This document shows, in pieces, positions 35,044 through 45,425 of a stretch of DNA of 64,000 bases; position 1 is the stretch's first letter, and every line of letters starts with the position of its first letter. This DNA is from Platanthera guangdongensis (Eukaryota; Streptophyta; Magnoliopsida; Asparagales; Orchidaceae), in the NCBI GenBank assembly GCA_039583875.1, contig CM077163.1, positions 110,121,213 through 110,185,212 of the forward strand, written 5' to 3'. A program made the position numbers and the translations under genes. The notes under the pieces were generated by a model. The model did no database searches. It was given only the letters and a program-made list of their open reading frames with translations, and was not told the DNA's origin.

Positions 35044-36937
35044 TGTTGATGTGCGAAAATGGCACAGGGGAAGCTAACACGGAGGGAGGAGTTCGATCTC
35101 ACAAGCTAGGAGAGGAAGAGGATGAAGCTTGCGGGGATAGAGGAGAAGAGGGAAGCTTCTGAGTGCTCGAGAGTGGAGCAAGCAGCTTGTCAAGGAGTTG
35201 CGGGGATAGAGGAGAGGGTTGAGAGCAGAGGAGATTCTTGATCAACAGAGAAGGTTGATCAAGAGAGGAGGAGGTTGATCAGGAGAGGAGGAGGTTGATT
35301 AGGAGCTGTCGAGCAGACGGTTAATATGACGGTCGTGCTTACAGGTTGGCTGCCGAGAGAGCTGAGCTGAGCTAGGAAGAAAGAGAAAGAGAGGGGGGCG
35401 CTAGCAGCGGCAACAGCAGACTTCGCCCGCCGCGGCTTGAATGCCCATCTTGCGACGGGCTTTCCTTTTATTAATAGCGAGAGTTACAAGCTTGCCAATA
35501 CACCTTTACAACAAAGCAATAAAGGGGTACAAAAGGAAGCTGGCGGCTAAGGAAGAAGAATGTCAGAGGAGGCCGCGGGGACTGAAATGCGAAGCTGGCA
35601 GGCCGCGCGGTTAAGCAAAGGAAGCAGACCGCGCGGACTGGAGATCCAGGTCGATAGGCCGTGCGACTAAAGGCGCAGAGGCGGGTACGGTCTGAGAAAC
35701 AGAGTCCGCAGGAGCTGGGCTGGCTGGCTGACTTCGGGCGCGAGAGAGATCCTAGGAGCGTAGAGACCCCTCCAAATGAGAGGCATGGGGGGCTATTTAT
35801 AGGCCCGAGGAGGTAACGGCCTGCAGTGACGTTACCCCGGTGAGACGGTAACTTGAGCGAGATGGAAACGGAGTCCGCCGAGTCCGCAATAGACCGCGCG
35901 GGCTGGGACTGGGTACTGGAGCCGGAGCTGCTGGCAGAAATGGGAGACTTAGTGGCGGACTGTGATGCGGGTCCGCGGAGTCTGTCACTGCAGAGCTGGG
36001 ATTGTCCGCCTACTGCTGGGGTGGAGGATGTTGGAAGTTATGTGGCGGACTGCGAGGATAAGCCACGGAGTCCGCCATTGCTGAACTGATCGAGATACGA
36101 AGGGATGCGAGCTGGAGAGAGCCCGTGGAGTCCGGCGAGTCCGCACGAGGCTATGCGGACTGGGGCTGCTTTCTGGAGGACTTGATGAGTGGCGGACTGG
36201 AAGGAGTCCGCCACTACTGACTGAGTCCGCAAGGAGGATGCGGACTGAGGGAGAAACTGGCACTACTGGCTGAACCTACGACAGGCATGCGGACTGAAGA
36301 GGAGTTAACCCCGCAGCTGCTGAGAACCTGGTGTTGGCTAAGGAAAGTACGGACTGCATAGAGAGTCCGCCGAGTCCGTCGAGTCCGCGGCATCTACAAG
36401 GTCGAGTCCGCTTGCGTTGGAGATGGAGAACCTGGCTGTTGAGGCTGTTGGGGTTCACCAATGAAGGCAGACTGGAAGTTTAGATCACACTTCGAGTCTG
36501 CCCAGCTCGCGAGGAACTGGGTGGTTGGTGCTGGTCTTAGCGGAGAGCCGGATATGGAGTCCGCGCCCTGTATGCAGGCTGGAGGTGTCGGCTGCCCGTG
36601 TTGCTGGGTGAAGGGATATGCGACCTATTGCCGGCCTGGGCAGATAGGAAGTGGAGTCCGGTAGAGAGAGACCTGCGGATACAACCTTGCAGTTAAGCCG
36701 AAAAGGGTGCGGCTTGCAGAGGCGGACTGCGGAAGCAGTCCGCGGGCCCTGCCGACCAAGGGAAGGCGCGCGGCCTGGTCCGTCAGACCGCTAAGACCGC
36801 GCAGGCCGCGCGGCCTGAGCGGACAGAGAATTCTGTCCGCCTAACCTAGGGAATCATGGCCTCCAGGAGGAACCCGAGGTAGGCTGTGATGAGCGAGCTG
36901 GATCCCTTGGGAAGGATTGCCGATTTCGGGGTTAACA
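35044..36937 (-). repeat. Element F 3' LTR (1894 bp) with GCGGACT/AGTCCGC hairpins
   Basis: Matches 51930-53830. It starts TGTTGATG where the partner starts TGTTAACTATTGATG, consistent with a small deletion between TGTT repeats. 35860-36670 is full of the 7-mer AGTCCGC and its complement. At 36189-36214, GTGGCGGACT and its exact complement flank a 6-bp loop, with the same hairpin at 53082-53107 in the partner. Confidence 0.88.
35793..35802 (-). promoter_or_regulatory. TATA box in the element F 3' LTR
   Basis: CTATAAATAG on the - strand, a good match to the plant TATA consensus. The equivalent in the 5' LTR is at 52685-52694. Confidence 0.7.
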
Positions 36938-37432
36938 TAATCCCCGCACTTTTTAAGTTCCGAATAGAACTTCAAAAAAGTTGGAGACCCGCGAAAATCG
37001 TGATCCACCCCAATGGAAAGAGAAGGGGGGCAAGGAGAGATAGAACCTGAAGCCTCTCCTTAGAAGTTTGGTGCTTCCTGTCTATTTTCTTGCAAGGGAA
37101 AAGTTAGGGTAGACATGTATGGGTGGTACATCAAGTGTGTACCTGAGTTTGCCTTTGCAAAACGGAGAAGGTGTGTCTTCCACTAAGTTTTGCAAAATGA
37201 AAGTGAGAGGAAAATATAAAAGCATAATAACTTGCAAGTACCTGATGGAGGCTTGCAAGTACCTGTTATCCTCTGCAAAAAAGGAAGGATGAAGTGTATA
37301 CAAAAAGGAAAAATGAGTTTCAAGTACCTGGAAGGGACTTGCAAGTCTTTGCTGGTTTCTGCAAAAGAAGAGTTAAAGGTATGCACAATATATGGAAGTA
37401 ACTTACAAGTACCTGTGAAAGGGCTTGCAAGG
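36938..37432 (-). other. Element F 3' internal region: polypurine tract and part of a tandem repeat
   Basis: 36938-36954, read on the - strand, is AAAAAGTGCGGGGATTA, a polypurine-like primer almost identical to that of G. From about 37210 there are units containing CTTGCAAGTACCTG and TCTGCAAAA that belong to the 86-bp tandem repeat continued at 49610-49950. The last five bases CAAGG are the left TSD of G. Confidence 0.7.
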
Positions 37433-38280
37433 TGTTGAAACCGGAACCCGGCCTCTTGTGGAATTCGACCCTTGGGGAAGGGGTGGTCTCGCGCCTACTT
37501 TGCTCCTGCAAGAAAAACAACGAAGAAGACAAGAAGAAACAGACCCAAGGGCTCGGCAAGGAGGTCCCACCACAAACCCAGAAGATCCCTGAGCGCTTCC
37601 CCCCCTTAGCCAGAAGCCGAGCTAAGGTACCCTCAGAGAGCACTTGAAAACGAGAGTAAGGAGGCACTGAAAGAGTGCCCCCTGAGGTACCCCCTTGGGT
37701 CTTATTTATAGTTTTTTGGAGTCTGAAATGCCAATAACCAAAAGAACTGACCTGAAAATACCAAAAAGCCCCTGGTTGGGTCTGCCAACAGCCAAACTCC
37801 GCTATCCTTAGTAGCTATGTGCAGTCCAGCCTGGTCTGCCAATAGCGTGGCTCCGCCGTTCTGAGGGGCTATTCGCACCCCTGGGGAGTCAGCTCGCCTC
37901 CAATCCCCCTCCACGGGAGGCGGGCATGACCTGGCTCCAGCGGTCCGCTTATTCTTCCTGGGCGAGCGCGAGCCGGACCACCGCGACCTGCCTGTCTTCT
38001 GCCGGGGCGGGTAGGCAACCAGGTCGCGTGTAGGGGCTGGCAGGCGGCCATCGCGACCCCCCGATCGGCTCGCTAGCCGCGGGTTGCCGAACCCATCCGC
38101 TTTGGTCAGCGATTCTCTGCGCGACCCGCTCGCTCGCCTCGCCCGGCTCGCTCGCCTGAAATGGGCGGGAGCGGGCCAGCCCTCCTGCCGTATATCTGTT
38201 CGCTGCTTGGGTGCGGGTCGCGGGGCTAGGTCTGCTCGACTTCCCTGGCGGGACCCGCTCGCCGGACACGGGGTTGTACA
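37433..38280 (-). repeat. Element G 3' LTR (848 bp)
   Basis: Matches 48758-49604, with roughly thirty differences counted by eye in the first 550 bp. A TATA box (CTATAAATAAG on the - strand) lies at about 37701-37711. Long ORFs through it on both strands are artefacts of its GC-rich right half. Confidence 0.92.
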
Positions 38281-38296
38281 CAATCCCCGCTCTTTT
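38281..38296 (-). promoter_or_regulatory. Polypurine tract of element G
   Basis: On the - strand AAAAGAGCGGGGATTG directly precedes the 3' LTR start TGTACAACCCC. It is nearly the same as the tract of element F. Confidence 0.75.
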
Positions 38297-38397
38297 TGAG
38301 CTTGATGCAAGCTCAGAAACAATCATCCAACCCACGTGTTCGGCGAGTACTGTGCTGAGCTGGCCGGGAATCTTCTGGTGGGGCCCAACTGTCCGGC

Positions 38398-38405
38398 TAT
38401 AAATA
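38398..38405 (+). promoter_or_regulatory. TATA box of the first antisense gene of element G
   Basis: TATAAATA on the + strand, 118 bp beyond the LTR and 73 bp before the ATG at 38471. That leaves a 5' UTR of about 40 bases if transcription starts 30 bases downstream. Confidence 0.65.
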
Positions 38406-38470
38406 TACCGCTGAGCCCAGGGGGGCTCCCCAGATCCCCTCATTTTTCTTGAACAGACTACAGTTTGTCG

Positions 38471-39442
38471 ATGCCGGTCAGCGATGAGGTGCGAGCTCGC
38501 CTGGAGGCAGCGGGCCAGAAGACTCGGGAGGATGCCCTTGAGGCCTCCCCTTGGCTAGCACGTGGGTCTCCTGGCCCTCTCTTTAGGCCGGCAAAGGGAA
38601 AGATTGTTAGGCGGTCTCCGGTGGGCGACCGTCCGGGCTCCAGCTCGGCGGCGGGTGTTGAGGTCGTTCCTGGGGTACGTGACCTTCTTCGGTTTATCGC
38701 TGCACCTCTGATCTTTTGTCTTGCAGGCAATTCCTTGTGAAGAGGTGGGGAACGGGGGAGAGGATCGCCCCCCTCCCTTGTCGCCTGAGAGGGTCGCTAG
38801 TTCCCCAGGTCTGGACCGCCCACCTCCGCAAACCCCTCGCTTGCCGGCTCCCCACGGACTGGGAAAATCTCTTGAGGCCCTCGAGGGAGAAGCCTTTCAG
38901 GGTCGGCCGGGCTCCTCTCGCCCATCCATCGGCGCGGACGACGTGCCAACCCCTGGTAAGCTAGTACTCACAGTTGGCTTTGTCCTCGCTCGCTCCTTCT
39001 GAATTGCCCTTTTGTAGGCTACAACATGGTCTCCTCCGAAACTGAGATGAGCGAAGGGTATTCACCTCCGCCCGACGTGGACAGTGTTTCTGATTACCTG
39101 GGCGACCCGACCGATGCGGTGGGGATGAAGAGGCAGGTGACGCGGTTGTTCCAGAAACACACGCTGCTGCTTCAGGAGATCATGAAGAGGGTCGATCAAG
39201 ACAAAGCCGACACCGCGGCCCGGCTCGCGGCCTTGGAGGGACCCCCGCACGCAGCAGAAGACGACGATGTCACTTCACTGGGCGTGCACATTACGCGGGC
39301 CGAGGAGCGTCTTAGGAGTGTCTCAGAGCAAGTCGGCCTGGCTGAGCGGGAGCTGGTGGCGGTTCGCGATTACCACTATCCTCGCGTGCCGCCGCGATCA
39401 GGAACGAAGCGGCGGGGCAGGTGGAAGTGGATCGAGTACTGA
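38471..39442 (+). CDS. First antisense gene of element G, three exons, unknown function
   Basis: It runs opposite to gag-pol. The ATG is at 38471. Exons 38471-38674, 38727-38955 and 39018-39442 are separated by introns that start GTACGT and GTAAGC and end TTGCAG and TTGTAG. Phases 0 and 1 match, giving one frame of 858 nt (285 residues plus stop). The N-terminal 140 residues are Pro/Gly/Arg-rich and probably disordered. The C-terminal half holds two charged helical stretches that could form coiled coils (VTRLFQKHTLLLQEIMKRVD; TRAEERLRSVSEQVGLAEREL) and ends with a basic RSGTKRRGRWKW tail. The introns (52 and 62 bp) are short for plants. I recognise no domain. Antisense ORFs at this position are known in Tat elements; their function is not. 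Confidence 0.62.
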
Positions 39443-39887
39443 TCCAGCCTTTCTCCCCCCGCTCGCGGGATATCGCGGAGTTACTATTATTTCAAAGTTA
39501 TCATGTACCTGTAGCGATTCACAACTCTTTTCGCCTGCGTGCGGGCCTAATTTTTGGCTGCTGATGTGTATTGAAATTACCATGTTATTGCTTTCGTTCT
39601 CTGTGGGGCGGGTCAGGGAAAGGATTCGTTCTACCCGTCCTGCCGATCGGGGCGGGGGCGAGCCGATGGGGCTCGCCAGCCGGGAGTTTCCCGACTCGCG
39701 CGGAATCCCGGGCGGGTGCGGGCCGAGACTCGCCCGCTCAAGTCTTGCGCGGTTGCGGCCGGGCGAGAATCGCGCCTGACCGGCCTTTGCTGTGCGGTCG
39801 CGCGCTGGGAAGTCGAACCGTCGGGCTGATTTTTGGCTACACGCACCCCTTCATTCGACGGGAACTTTCCCTCCCTTTCTCTCTCCC
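39443..39887. other. Region between the two antisense genes
   Basis: About 445 bp, first AT-rich (possible 3' end of the first gene, 39470-39600), then very GC-rich (39610-39800), ending in a pyrimidine-rich stretch (39860-39887) just before the TATA box. Nothing coding is convincingly seen. Confidence 0.5.
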
Positions 39888-39895
39888 TATAAATA
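39888..39895 (+). promoter_or_regulatory. TATA box of the second antisense gene of element G
   Basis: CCCTATAAATAGGC on the + strand, a textbook plant TATA box preceded by a CT-rich tract. The ATG at 40019 lies 130 bp downstream. Confidence 0.75.
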
Positions 39896-40018
39896 GGCCT
39901 TGCCGGTTCTTATTCTTTCACCGGTTCAAAACACTCTCCCGCTTCCTGCTCTCCGCGAAGCTCGGCTCGTGCTCGCCTTCTGGATCTGTCTCGCACGATT
40001 GGTGGCGATTCAGTGGAA

Positions 40019-40990
40019 ATGGGCGGTGGCGGCGGCGATGCGGACGGTCGAAGCAAGTGCGCCTGGACCTTCTCAGAGCACGATTTCCCTCACGCCGTCA
40101 TTTTGGAACGCGAGTACCTGGATGCTCTCGGCGACCACGTCCCGCCTGGTTTTTCGGCGAGATGGCCCGGGGAAACAGAGAAGATCAACAATTTATCCAG
40201 GGACGAGCTCGCCATACCCCTGGCTCACTTTGAGGTGGGCCTGCGACTTCCCCAGTGGCCCGAGGTACGCCAAGTGCTGAAGTACTTCGGGGTCGTCCTA
40301 GGTCAGATGACCCCGAACTCCATAGCCGTTATGGTGGGGTTCGCCTGCATTCTGCTAGAGGAGCGAGTCGAGTTTAGTCTCGTTGTTTTCCGGAAGCTAT
40401 TCTCCTTCCGGGCGAACCGGGATGGTACCGCCTACTTCTCTAGCGCCCACCTCAAGGTGCGGGAGACAGTAAATAAGAGTCATAACTGGCTCAAAAAGTT
40501 CCTGTTCGTCAAATGGGACTTCGGCAACGTCCCCTTCTCGCCGGTGCAGCTCAGCGAGGAGAGCTACCGTCCGCCCAGCCTAGGGGGCCACGAGGCCGAC
40601 TTGTGCGGGTTCTTCGCCGGGAAGAACTTCGAGGTCGCGTATATGCGCCGCCATCTTGATGACCTTGTCGCCGTCCCACCAGGGGGAGGTTTGCCACTTG
40701 TCACTGCTCTGCCTTACCCTTTTCTTCTCTGTCTCATCCCCTCTTCTTGGCAGGCGAGCGGGACATCCCTCTTCATCCCCCCTACGAGAGCACTCGGATT
40801 GCCCCGGGGTTCTCGCCCGAGAGAAAGCCGCGGACGCCGCTCAGTGCGACCCCCCGTCGGTCCCGGCCAAGAAGCGGCCGGGCGGCGGACATCCCACTCC
40901 CCCGCCGAAAGTGGCGAAGACTTCGGGTCGGCAACCCGCTGTGAGCCAAGGGAAAGGAAAGGCCCCGGCAGATCTGCCGACCGAGGGCTC

Positions 40991-41022
<32 letters not shown>

Positions 41023-41929
41023 TGATTGCTTCGACCAGCGACATTCCCGCCGGAGCGGCGGGTACTTCGGGCGCAAACCGCCGCAAAGCCGGTGCCGAGA
41101 GGGCATCGTAACTTCGGCTACGGCGAGAAATACCTGGACGAGCTCGGCGTCCCGCTCCTGTTATGGGACAAGGAGTCTAATCGCGCGGTGGTCTCGACTC
41201 TGCTGCCGAGCTGGCTGGAGTAGGACACCATCGGCGGGGAGGCGTATAATTTCTCGTTCGTCCTGTACTCGCGAGAAGACGCCGCCATCTACGACAAAGA
41301 GGTGACGCGAGTATTGGTTCACGAGAGCGCGCGGGCCCAGCTACGCGGCCTGGAGCTAGCTCATATGGTAGGGAGGCGCTGCACCCAGCTGGAGCGGAAC
41401 GCCACCTCCCTGAAGAAGCTGGCGGACGAGAGGGAGGAGGCCCAAAAGCTTGCTCAGGAAGACGCGAACCTTCAGAGGAGGCGGGCCGACGCGGCAGAGG
41501 AGTCCCTCGCGCAGTACCTGGGCGGGGTGGTATGTGCTCACCCTCAACAACCGCCATTTCTCGCGAATCCACCTTATAACTTACTTTTCCTCTTTTCAAG
41601 ATGCCGCGACGGCCAGTCGGATGGGTGCTGAGATCGCCACCCTTGCTCAGGACAAGTCAGTGCTGGAGGCACGGGTACGCGAGCTGGAGGCCGCCGCCGC
41701 TGTCCCTCCGCCTGATAACAGGGGCTGCCCGCTCGCGCACCACTCCGACCACGAGTTGGAGGTGCTGATGCAAAAGAATGCCGCTAGCGCCGCAAAGTAC
41801 ACGATGCAGTTGCTGCGACGCGCGGATCTTCTCAAGAGCGAGGCGACGGAGCTCTCGGCGGGCGACGTGGTTCCGGCGCTGTTCCTCCCCGTACCGGACC
41901 ATGGAGACCAGTCCTTAAAGCGCATTTAG
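40019..41929 (+). pseudogene. Second antisense gene of element G, resembling the plant gypsy-type transposon protein family
   Basis: The first 223 codons from ATG 40019 are open. ELAIPLAHFEVGLRLPQWPE, then VRQVLKYFGVVLGQMTPNS and VMVGFACILLE resemble the start of the family annotated in plants as putative gypsy-type transposon (Transposase_28, PF04195), which I name from memory of its pattern. An intron is likely from 40689 (GTTTGC) to 40753 or 40758. Then comes a basic, Pro-rich linker (KKRPGGGHPTPPPKVAKTSG) with 30 C at 40992-41021, a segment NFGYGEKYLDELGVPLL, an in-frame TAG at 41221, and a long charged coiled coil (41302-41890) split by another intron ending at 41600. The stop, the C-run and a frame change make it a probable pseudogene. 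It is antisense to pol. Confidence 0.6.
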
Positions 41930-42334
41930 GACTTCTCGCCCTGAATCTCGCGTCACCCTCGCTCTTTTGACATTTGTTTATTAGATGTATATATCGTGCA
42001 CGTTTAGCTGTTTTGAGACGTACGTGCGAGCTGTGCCTAGACTTCGTGATTTTTATCTACTATTGCTTTTATAAATGCTTTCTCGCCTCCCTCTGTATAT
42101 TTGCTATTACCGCGCAGGGTGGCCTGCCTCTGCGACCCAGCCCTGATGATGCGGCTGCTTCGCCCTTCAAGCGAGGCGAGTCGGCTCGTCCTTTGTCTGA
42201 GTTATCGAACTTCTTGCGGACCCTCGCCCAGGTTTTCGCCTCCGTTCGGCCGCCTTTCTTGGGGCTGGGGGGGCTATGTTAGACCCCTCCCTTTTTGATT
42301 AACTTTTGTGATTCCGACCTGCTATTAACACTAT
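41930..42334. other. Non-coding region between the second antisense gene and the tandem array
   Basis: AT-rich at 41960-42110 (possible 3' end of the antisense transcript), then mixed sequence. No ORF or motif that I can support. Confidence 0.4.
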
Positions 42335-43135
42335 TCGAGTAGTTTCCGGCCTTGCCGGCTAGGTGGGAGCCCGGCAGCGTGATTCGTTCTGGGTCGCAAA
42401 TCATTGTCATCGAGTGACTTCCGCCCCCGCCAGCTAAGTGAGAGCCTAGCAGCGGGATCTTCTCGAGGCTAGGGGGTGACACCGAGTGACTTCCGGCCCT
42501 GCCAGCTAGGTGGGAGCCTGGCAGCGGGATCTTCTCGGGGTCCAAACACATTCCATCGAGTGACTTCCGGCCCTGCCAGCTAGGTGAGAGCCTGGCAGCG
42601 GGATCTTCTCGAGTCTAGGGATGACACCGAGTGACTTCCGGCCATGCCAGCTAGGTGAGAGCCTGGCAGCGGGATCTTCTCGGGGTCCAAACACATTCCA
42701 TCGAGTGACTTACGGCCCTGCCAGCTAGGTGAGAGCCTGGCAGCGGGATCTTCTCGAGGCTAGGGATGACACTGAGTGACTTCCGTCCCTGCCAGCTAGG
42801 TGAGAGCCTGGCAGCGGGATCTTCTCGGGGTCCAAACACATTCCATCGAGTGACTTCCGGCCCTACCAGCTAGGTGAGAGCCTGGCAGCGGGATCTTCTC
42901 GAGGCTAGGGATGACACCGAGTGACTTCCGGCCCTGCCAGCTAGGTGAGAGCCTGACAGCGGGATCTTCTCGGGGTCCAAACACATTCCATCGAGTGACT
43001 TCCGGCCCTGCCAGCTAGGTGAGAGCCTGGCGGCGGGATCTTCTCGAGGCTAGGGATGACACCGAGTGACTTCCGGCCCTGCCAGCTAGGTGAGAGCGTG
43101 GCAGCTGGATCTTCTCGGGGTCCAAACACATTCCA
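42335..43135. repeat. 72-74-bp tandem repeat with 145-bp dimer periodicity in the element G 3' UTR
   Basis: About eleven monomers beginning CGAGTGACTTCCGGCC. Monomers alternate in their last 20 bases between a GGGTCCAAACACATTCC type and a GAGGCTAGGGATGACAC type, giving a 145-bp higher-order unit; the middle units are nearly identical. Every monomer contains CTGCCAG and its complement CTGGCAG around a 12-base loop. The position, downstream of integrase in the element 3' UTR, is the known hypervariable region of Tat elements and a recognised source of satellites. Confidence 0.9.
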
Positions 43136-43221
43136 ATTTTCTCTGCCATAGCTGGCTATGGCAATGCTGGGGGGGGGGGGGGGAAGGAATTCATTATAAC
43201 CAACGTGTTGCTTACAGGCGC

Positions 43222-44787
43222 TTAGGGAAAAAACCTTTTCAGGTCGTCTCCACTCCAGGTGAGACTCAGGGTCTCGCCCTCTACATTTTGGAGCCGATAG
43301 CCCCCTGACTTCAAAGCTTCCTTCACAATAAATGGCCCCTCCCAGCTGGGGTTGAGCTTCCCTACGGACGCTGACCTCCCTGTCGCGTCTACCTTCTTCA
43401 GCACCAGGTCTCCTTCCGCGAACTGCTTGACCCTGACATGCTTGTCAAAGTATTTGGCCATCCTTCTTTTTACCTCCTCCTGTCGGATGGCAGAAAGGTC
43501 CCTCAATTCTTCCACCATGTCAAGGGAGAGTCTCAGCTCCCCCTCGTTCTCGGCTCGCCATTCCTCTCGGCCCTCTCTGGCCTCCCCGACTCGCGGAGTT
43601 TGGACTTCAAATTCGACGGGAAGCACCGCCTCGCACCCATGGGAGAGCTTGAAGGGGGTCTCCCCCGTAGCCGTGTTAGGGGTGGTTGTTAGGGCCCAAA
43701 GAACTGCGGGGAGCCACTCTACCCAGCTCCCCCTCAAATTCTCCACCTTCTTCTTGAGGAGATTGACGATGATCTTGTTCGCGGCATCCACCTGCCCGTT
43801 ACTCCTGGGGTGGTGGACCGAGGCGAACCTGAGGTCGATTCCAAGCTGCTCGCAGAAGCTGGTGAACTCGGCACTGGCGAACTGGGGTCCGTTGTCTGTG
43901 ATGATGGCCTGGGGCAGCCCATGGCGACAGACGATCTCCCCCCAAACAAAGTTCCTGATCACTTGGGAGGTCACCTTGGCCAATGCCTTCACCTCCATCC
44001 ACTTCGAGAAGTAGTCGATCATCACTAGGAGGAACCTTCTCTGACCGCTGGCCTGGGGAAACGGTCCAACCAAATCCATTCCCCAGATTGCAAAGGGCCC
44101 GGGGGCCGTGATACTCTTGAGTTGTTGGGCCGGCTGTAGCTGGAGGGGGGCAAACAGCTGGCACTTATGACATCTCCTTGCGAACTCCGCGGCGTCTCGG
44201 CCCAGGGTGGGCCAGAAATACCCTTGCCTGACTATCCTTCCCTCCAGGGTCCGACTCCCGGAATGACTCCCGCACTCCCCGAAGTGGACTTCCTCCAAGA
44301 TCCTCTGCGCCTCACCCTCGGCTACGCAGCGAGCTAGCATCCCGGAGATGGTCTTCCTGTATAGCTGCCCGTCCTTAAGGAGGTAGTAAGCTGACTTGTG
44401 CCTCAGCTTCTTCCTATCTACCCCCTCCGGATATTCTCCTATGGAGAGGAAAACTACTACTGGATCCATCCACGAAGCTTGTTGGTCGATCTCCATGAGC
44501 TCCCCTTCTTCGATGGAGGGGCGGAACAGGTCAGTGATGGTGCCCCCTGCCCGGGGACCATGCTTTGCTAGCTGGTCGGCCTGTTCATTCTCTCCCCTTG
44601 GCACGTGTCGGATGGAGAAGGTCTGGAAGGTGCCTATGACCCCCTTCACTTTGGCCAAGTATGACTTCAGGGTGGGTTCCCTTGCTTCGAACTCCCCGTT
44701 GATCTGGGAAGTCACCACCATGGAGTCAGTGAGGACCTCCACATCCAGCACCCCCAGCTCCCTGGCCAGGCGCAGCCCCGCTATCAC
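43222..44787 (-). CDS. pol: Element G pol: second RNase H (C-terminal part) and integrase
   Basis: A 521-codon open segment. The first 90 residues are the extra RNase H of Tat elements (AGLRLARELGVLDVEVLTDS, GEFEAREPTLKSYLAKVKG, RHVPRGENEQADQLAKHG). Integrase follows: zinc-binding HFGECGSHSGSRTLEGR...CHKCQLFA, core motifs WGMDLVGPFPQASGQRRF and ITDNGPQFASAEF, and RSNGQVDAANKIIVNLLKKK. In the last motif the usual catalytic glutamate (QVEAxNK) is an aspartate. The C-terminal domain continues through EGDLVLKKVDA, LNPSWEGPFIVKEALKSGGY and a short tail. There is no chromodomain. It is separated from the RNase H active-site start by a TAG near 44803. Confidence 0.9.
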   Translation of the reverse strand: MIAGLRLARELGVLDVEVLTDSMVVTSQINGEFEAREPTLKSYLAKVKGVIGTFQTFSIRHVPRGENEQADQLAKHGPRAGGTITDLFRPSIEEGELMEIDQQASWMDPVVVFLSIGEYPEGVDRKKLRHKSAYYLLKDGQLYRKTISGMLARCVAEGEAQRILEEVHFGECGSHSGSRTLEGRIVRQGYFWPTLGRDAAEFARRCHKCQLFAPLQLQPAQQLKSITAPGPFAIWGMDLVGPFPQASGQRRFLLVMIDYFSKWMEVKALAKVTSQVIRNFVWGEIVCRHGLPQAIITDNGPQFASAEFTSFCEQLGIDLRFASVHHPRSNGQVDAANKIIVNLLKKKVENLRGSWVEWLPAVLWALTTTPNTATGETPFKLSHGCEAVLPVEFEVQTPRVGEAREGREEWRAENEGELRLSLDMVEELRDLSAIRQEEVKRRMAKYFDKHVRVKQFAEGDLVLKKVDATGRSASVGKLNPSWEGPFIVKEALKSGGYRLQNVEGETLSLTWSGDDLKRFFP

Positions 44788-44802
44788 GGCCTCGTACTCG
44801 GC

Positions 44803-45425
44803 CTAGTTATTGGTAATGGGAAAGTGCACCACCACCGTCTGCTCTATCTGAGTCCCTTGAGGGCTTTCTAGGACCACCCCACTCCAAGGGAATGCCTCCC
44901 CGAGGCTCCATCCACCCTCACTGTCCAGGGAGTCGGGCGGGTGAGCTCTTCCTCTGCTACTTCCACCACGTAGTCGGCCAGTAAGTCGGCCATCACCTGG
45001 GCTTTTATCGAGAGCCGCAGAACGAAGGAGACATCGAACTCGCTCAGCTCCACCGACCATTTCGCCAGCGGGCTTGAATGCTCTACCCCCTCAAAGATGT
45101 TGCGGAGGGGATGGTTGGTCACCACCCGGATTGAGTGTGCCTAGAATTAAGTTCGCAGCCGCCGAGCCGAGATGATTAGGGCGAATGCAAGCTTCTCCAT
45201 GATCGGATACCGGAGCTCGGCCTTCCTCAGGACCCGGCTGACGTAATAGACAAGGAGCTATCTCTTTCCCTCTTCTCGAACCAAGACGGAGCTCAGAGCC
45301 TCCGCCCCGACCCCGAGATATAAGAACAAATCCTCCCCCTCCTTCGGCCATTGGAGCAGCGGAGCCTGTGTCAACTGCATCTTGAGGGCCTGGAATGTCT
45401 CCTCGCATTCCTTGGTCCATTCAAA
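44803..45425 (-). pseudogene. pol: Element G pol: first RNase H and start of the second RNase H
   Basis: Several short open segments in two frames. They include LLQWPKEGEDLFLYLGVGAEALSSVLV and later VVTNHPLRNIF, SSPLAKWSVELSEFDVSF and KAQVMADLLADYV, the RNase H and connection region. After these, TPWTVRVDGAS marks the start of the additional RNase H with its first aspartate. Stops lie near 45260 (TAG), 45145 and 45185, and a TAG at 44803 falls in NNxAEYEAVIAG. The expected first-RNase H DAS motif is replaced by LGVGAEA. Confidence 0.75.

Noticed and set aside
37702..38443. Long Arg/Ser/Pro-rich ORFs in the element G LTR (also 49026-49607)
   Set aside because: GC-rich non-coding LTR sequence; several overlapping frames are open on both strands, no domain.
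42279..43129. Series of 62-codon ORFs on the - strand
   Set aside because: They are the 145-bp tandem repeat read repeatedly, each ending in the next unit.
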